5,982 nt of DNA from the NCBI GenBank assembly GCA_002338895.1, contig DDJH01000008.1:32398-38379 (forward strand), given 5' to 3'. Positions 5,554-5,982 of the stretch are shown in pieces (positions within the stretch are counted from its first letter, which is position 1; every line of letters begins with the position of its first letter). The position numbers and the translations under genes are program-made. The notes beneath the pieces are model-generated. The model was given only the letters and a program-made list of their open reading frames with translations. It searched no databases and was not told the DNA's origin. Origin of the DNA: Lentisphaeria bacterium UBA1829 (GTDB lineage Bacteria; Verrucomicrobiota; Lentisphaeria; Victivallales; UBA1829).

Positions 5554-5979
5554 ATGAAAAAAATTCTTACCTTTGTATTTGCCTGCACGGCTCTGCTCAG
5601 TGTCAGCGCCGCGGACACCTTTTTCCGCGTGGATATGGATGCCCGGAAGGATAAAGTGGTTCTGAAACCCGAAGCATCGGAAAAAATGAATGCAACTCCG
5701 ATTGGCTGGATCAAGGACGTCGATGCCAGAAAATACACGATCACATCCTGGTCCAAGAAGAAGGTCTCGGGAACGGAATGGGAAGATTACAAGATTGTTT
5801 TTGTCCCTGCGACATCCGGATCCATCGCCCTCTCGATCGGCGGCCAGTGGGCGAAAAAACCGGAGGATCGTCAGTGGCTCCTGGTGAATAAAATCGAACT
5901 CAATGACAAGCTCTACCCGAACGGCGATTTCAAAAAGACCTGGAAGACGAAAAACGGACAGGTCATGCCGAACAGTTGA
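5554..5979 (+). CDS. Secreted protein, shorter tandem paralog B (possibly truncated)
   Basis: The 141-aa product has a signal peptide (KK, then a hydrophobic core at 4-17, likely cleavage after VSA19 leaving ADT as in paralog A). It aligns with paralog A over nearly its whole length, roughly 55% identical by eye. Shared stretches include FRVDM, RKYT, TEW-DY, QWAK, RQW, LVNK, ELND, NGDFK and WKTK. It ends at TGA 5977-5979 after VMPNS, while paralog A continues for about 55 residues through GFWLSKG to the strands after the NGDF motif. The predicted second half of the beta-sandwich is therefore missing, and the protein may be inactive, or a natural short form; a pseudogene is possible. AAGGA at 5540-5544 lies 9 bases before the ATG. 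No promoter is visible after the upstream terminator, so expression may rely on read-through. Only three bases follow the stop, so a continuation cannot be judged. Confidence 0.7.
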   Translation: MKKILTFVFACTALLSVSAADTFFRVDMDARKDKVVLKPEASEKMNATPIGWIKDVDARKYTITSWSKKKVSGTEWEDYKIVFVPATSGSIALSIGGQWAKKPEDRQWLLVNKIELNDKLYPNGDFKKTWKTKNGQVMPNS

Positions 5980-5982
5980 AGT

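Noticed and set aside
5554..5600. Possible lipoprotein signal (VFAC at residues 8-11) in paralog B
   Set aside because: The Cys falls inside a hydrophobic core that continues after it, position -2 is Phe, paralog A has no Cys there, and a normal VSA-A cleavage site follows.
5977..5979. TGA in paralog B read as Trp or selenocysteine
   Set aside because: Several intact neighbouring genes end in TGA, and with three bases left no selenocysteine element can be assessed. An ordinary stop is the simplest reading.

Overview
The window looks like chromosomal DNA of a Gram-negative bacterium with moderate-to-high G+C coding sequence, A+T-rich intergenic gaps and sigma70-like promoters. The best guess is a member of the PVC group, possibly Lentisphaerae/Victivallales. 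This rests on the style of the secreted beta-sandwich-like proteins and on an 87-residue MKSAYELALER-type small protein that I associate with PVC genomes. It is a memory-based inference and was not tested. There are no tRNA, rRNA, CRISPR or insertion sequences.

Left part (1-1418): the 3' end of a PHP-domain phosphoesterase gene on + converges on a minus-strand gene for a Ppx/GppA-like protein. That protein keeps the overall family plan and a catalytic-type glutamate, but both glycine-rich phosphate-binding loops are degenerate. A 154-bp divergent intergenic region follows.

Middle part (1573-3463): a compact + operon encodes a complete 338-aa DAHP synthase with an N-terminal regulatory domain (first step of aromatic amino acid synthesis), a Nudix hydrolase of the ADP-ribose pyrophosphatase type, and a highly charged 87-aa protein of unknown function. 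Both junctions are 4-base ATGA overlaps, which implies translational coupling. The operon ends at a textbook intrinsic terminator. A minus-strand BASS-family sodium-dependent transporter, with its sodium ligands intact, converges on this terminator and has its own good promoter.

Right part (4488-5982): a 399-bp gene-free region carries the transporter promoter, an A+T-rich stretch and a strong + promoter. That promoter is followed by a leader of about 200 nt with four potential hairpins, ahead of two tandem paralogous secreted proteins. Both have clear signal peptides and a C-terminal half with an NGDF motif reminiscent of CBM4/9-like beta-sandwiches. The first paralog is 196 aa. The second stops after 141 aa, at a TGA next to the position of a Trp codon in the first, three bases before the window ends. 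A strong terminator with a T8 loop lies between them, so the second copy probably depends on read-through or an unseen promoter.

The window mixes housekeeping genes with a lineage-specific secreted-protein locus. Nothing amounts to a proven new system. The most unusual items are the degenerate Ppx/GppA protein, the structured leader and the truncated tandem paralog.
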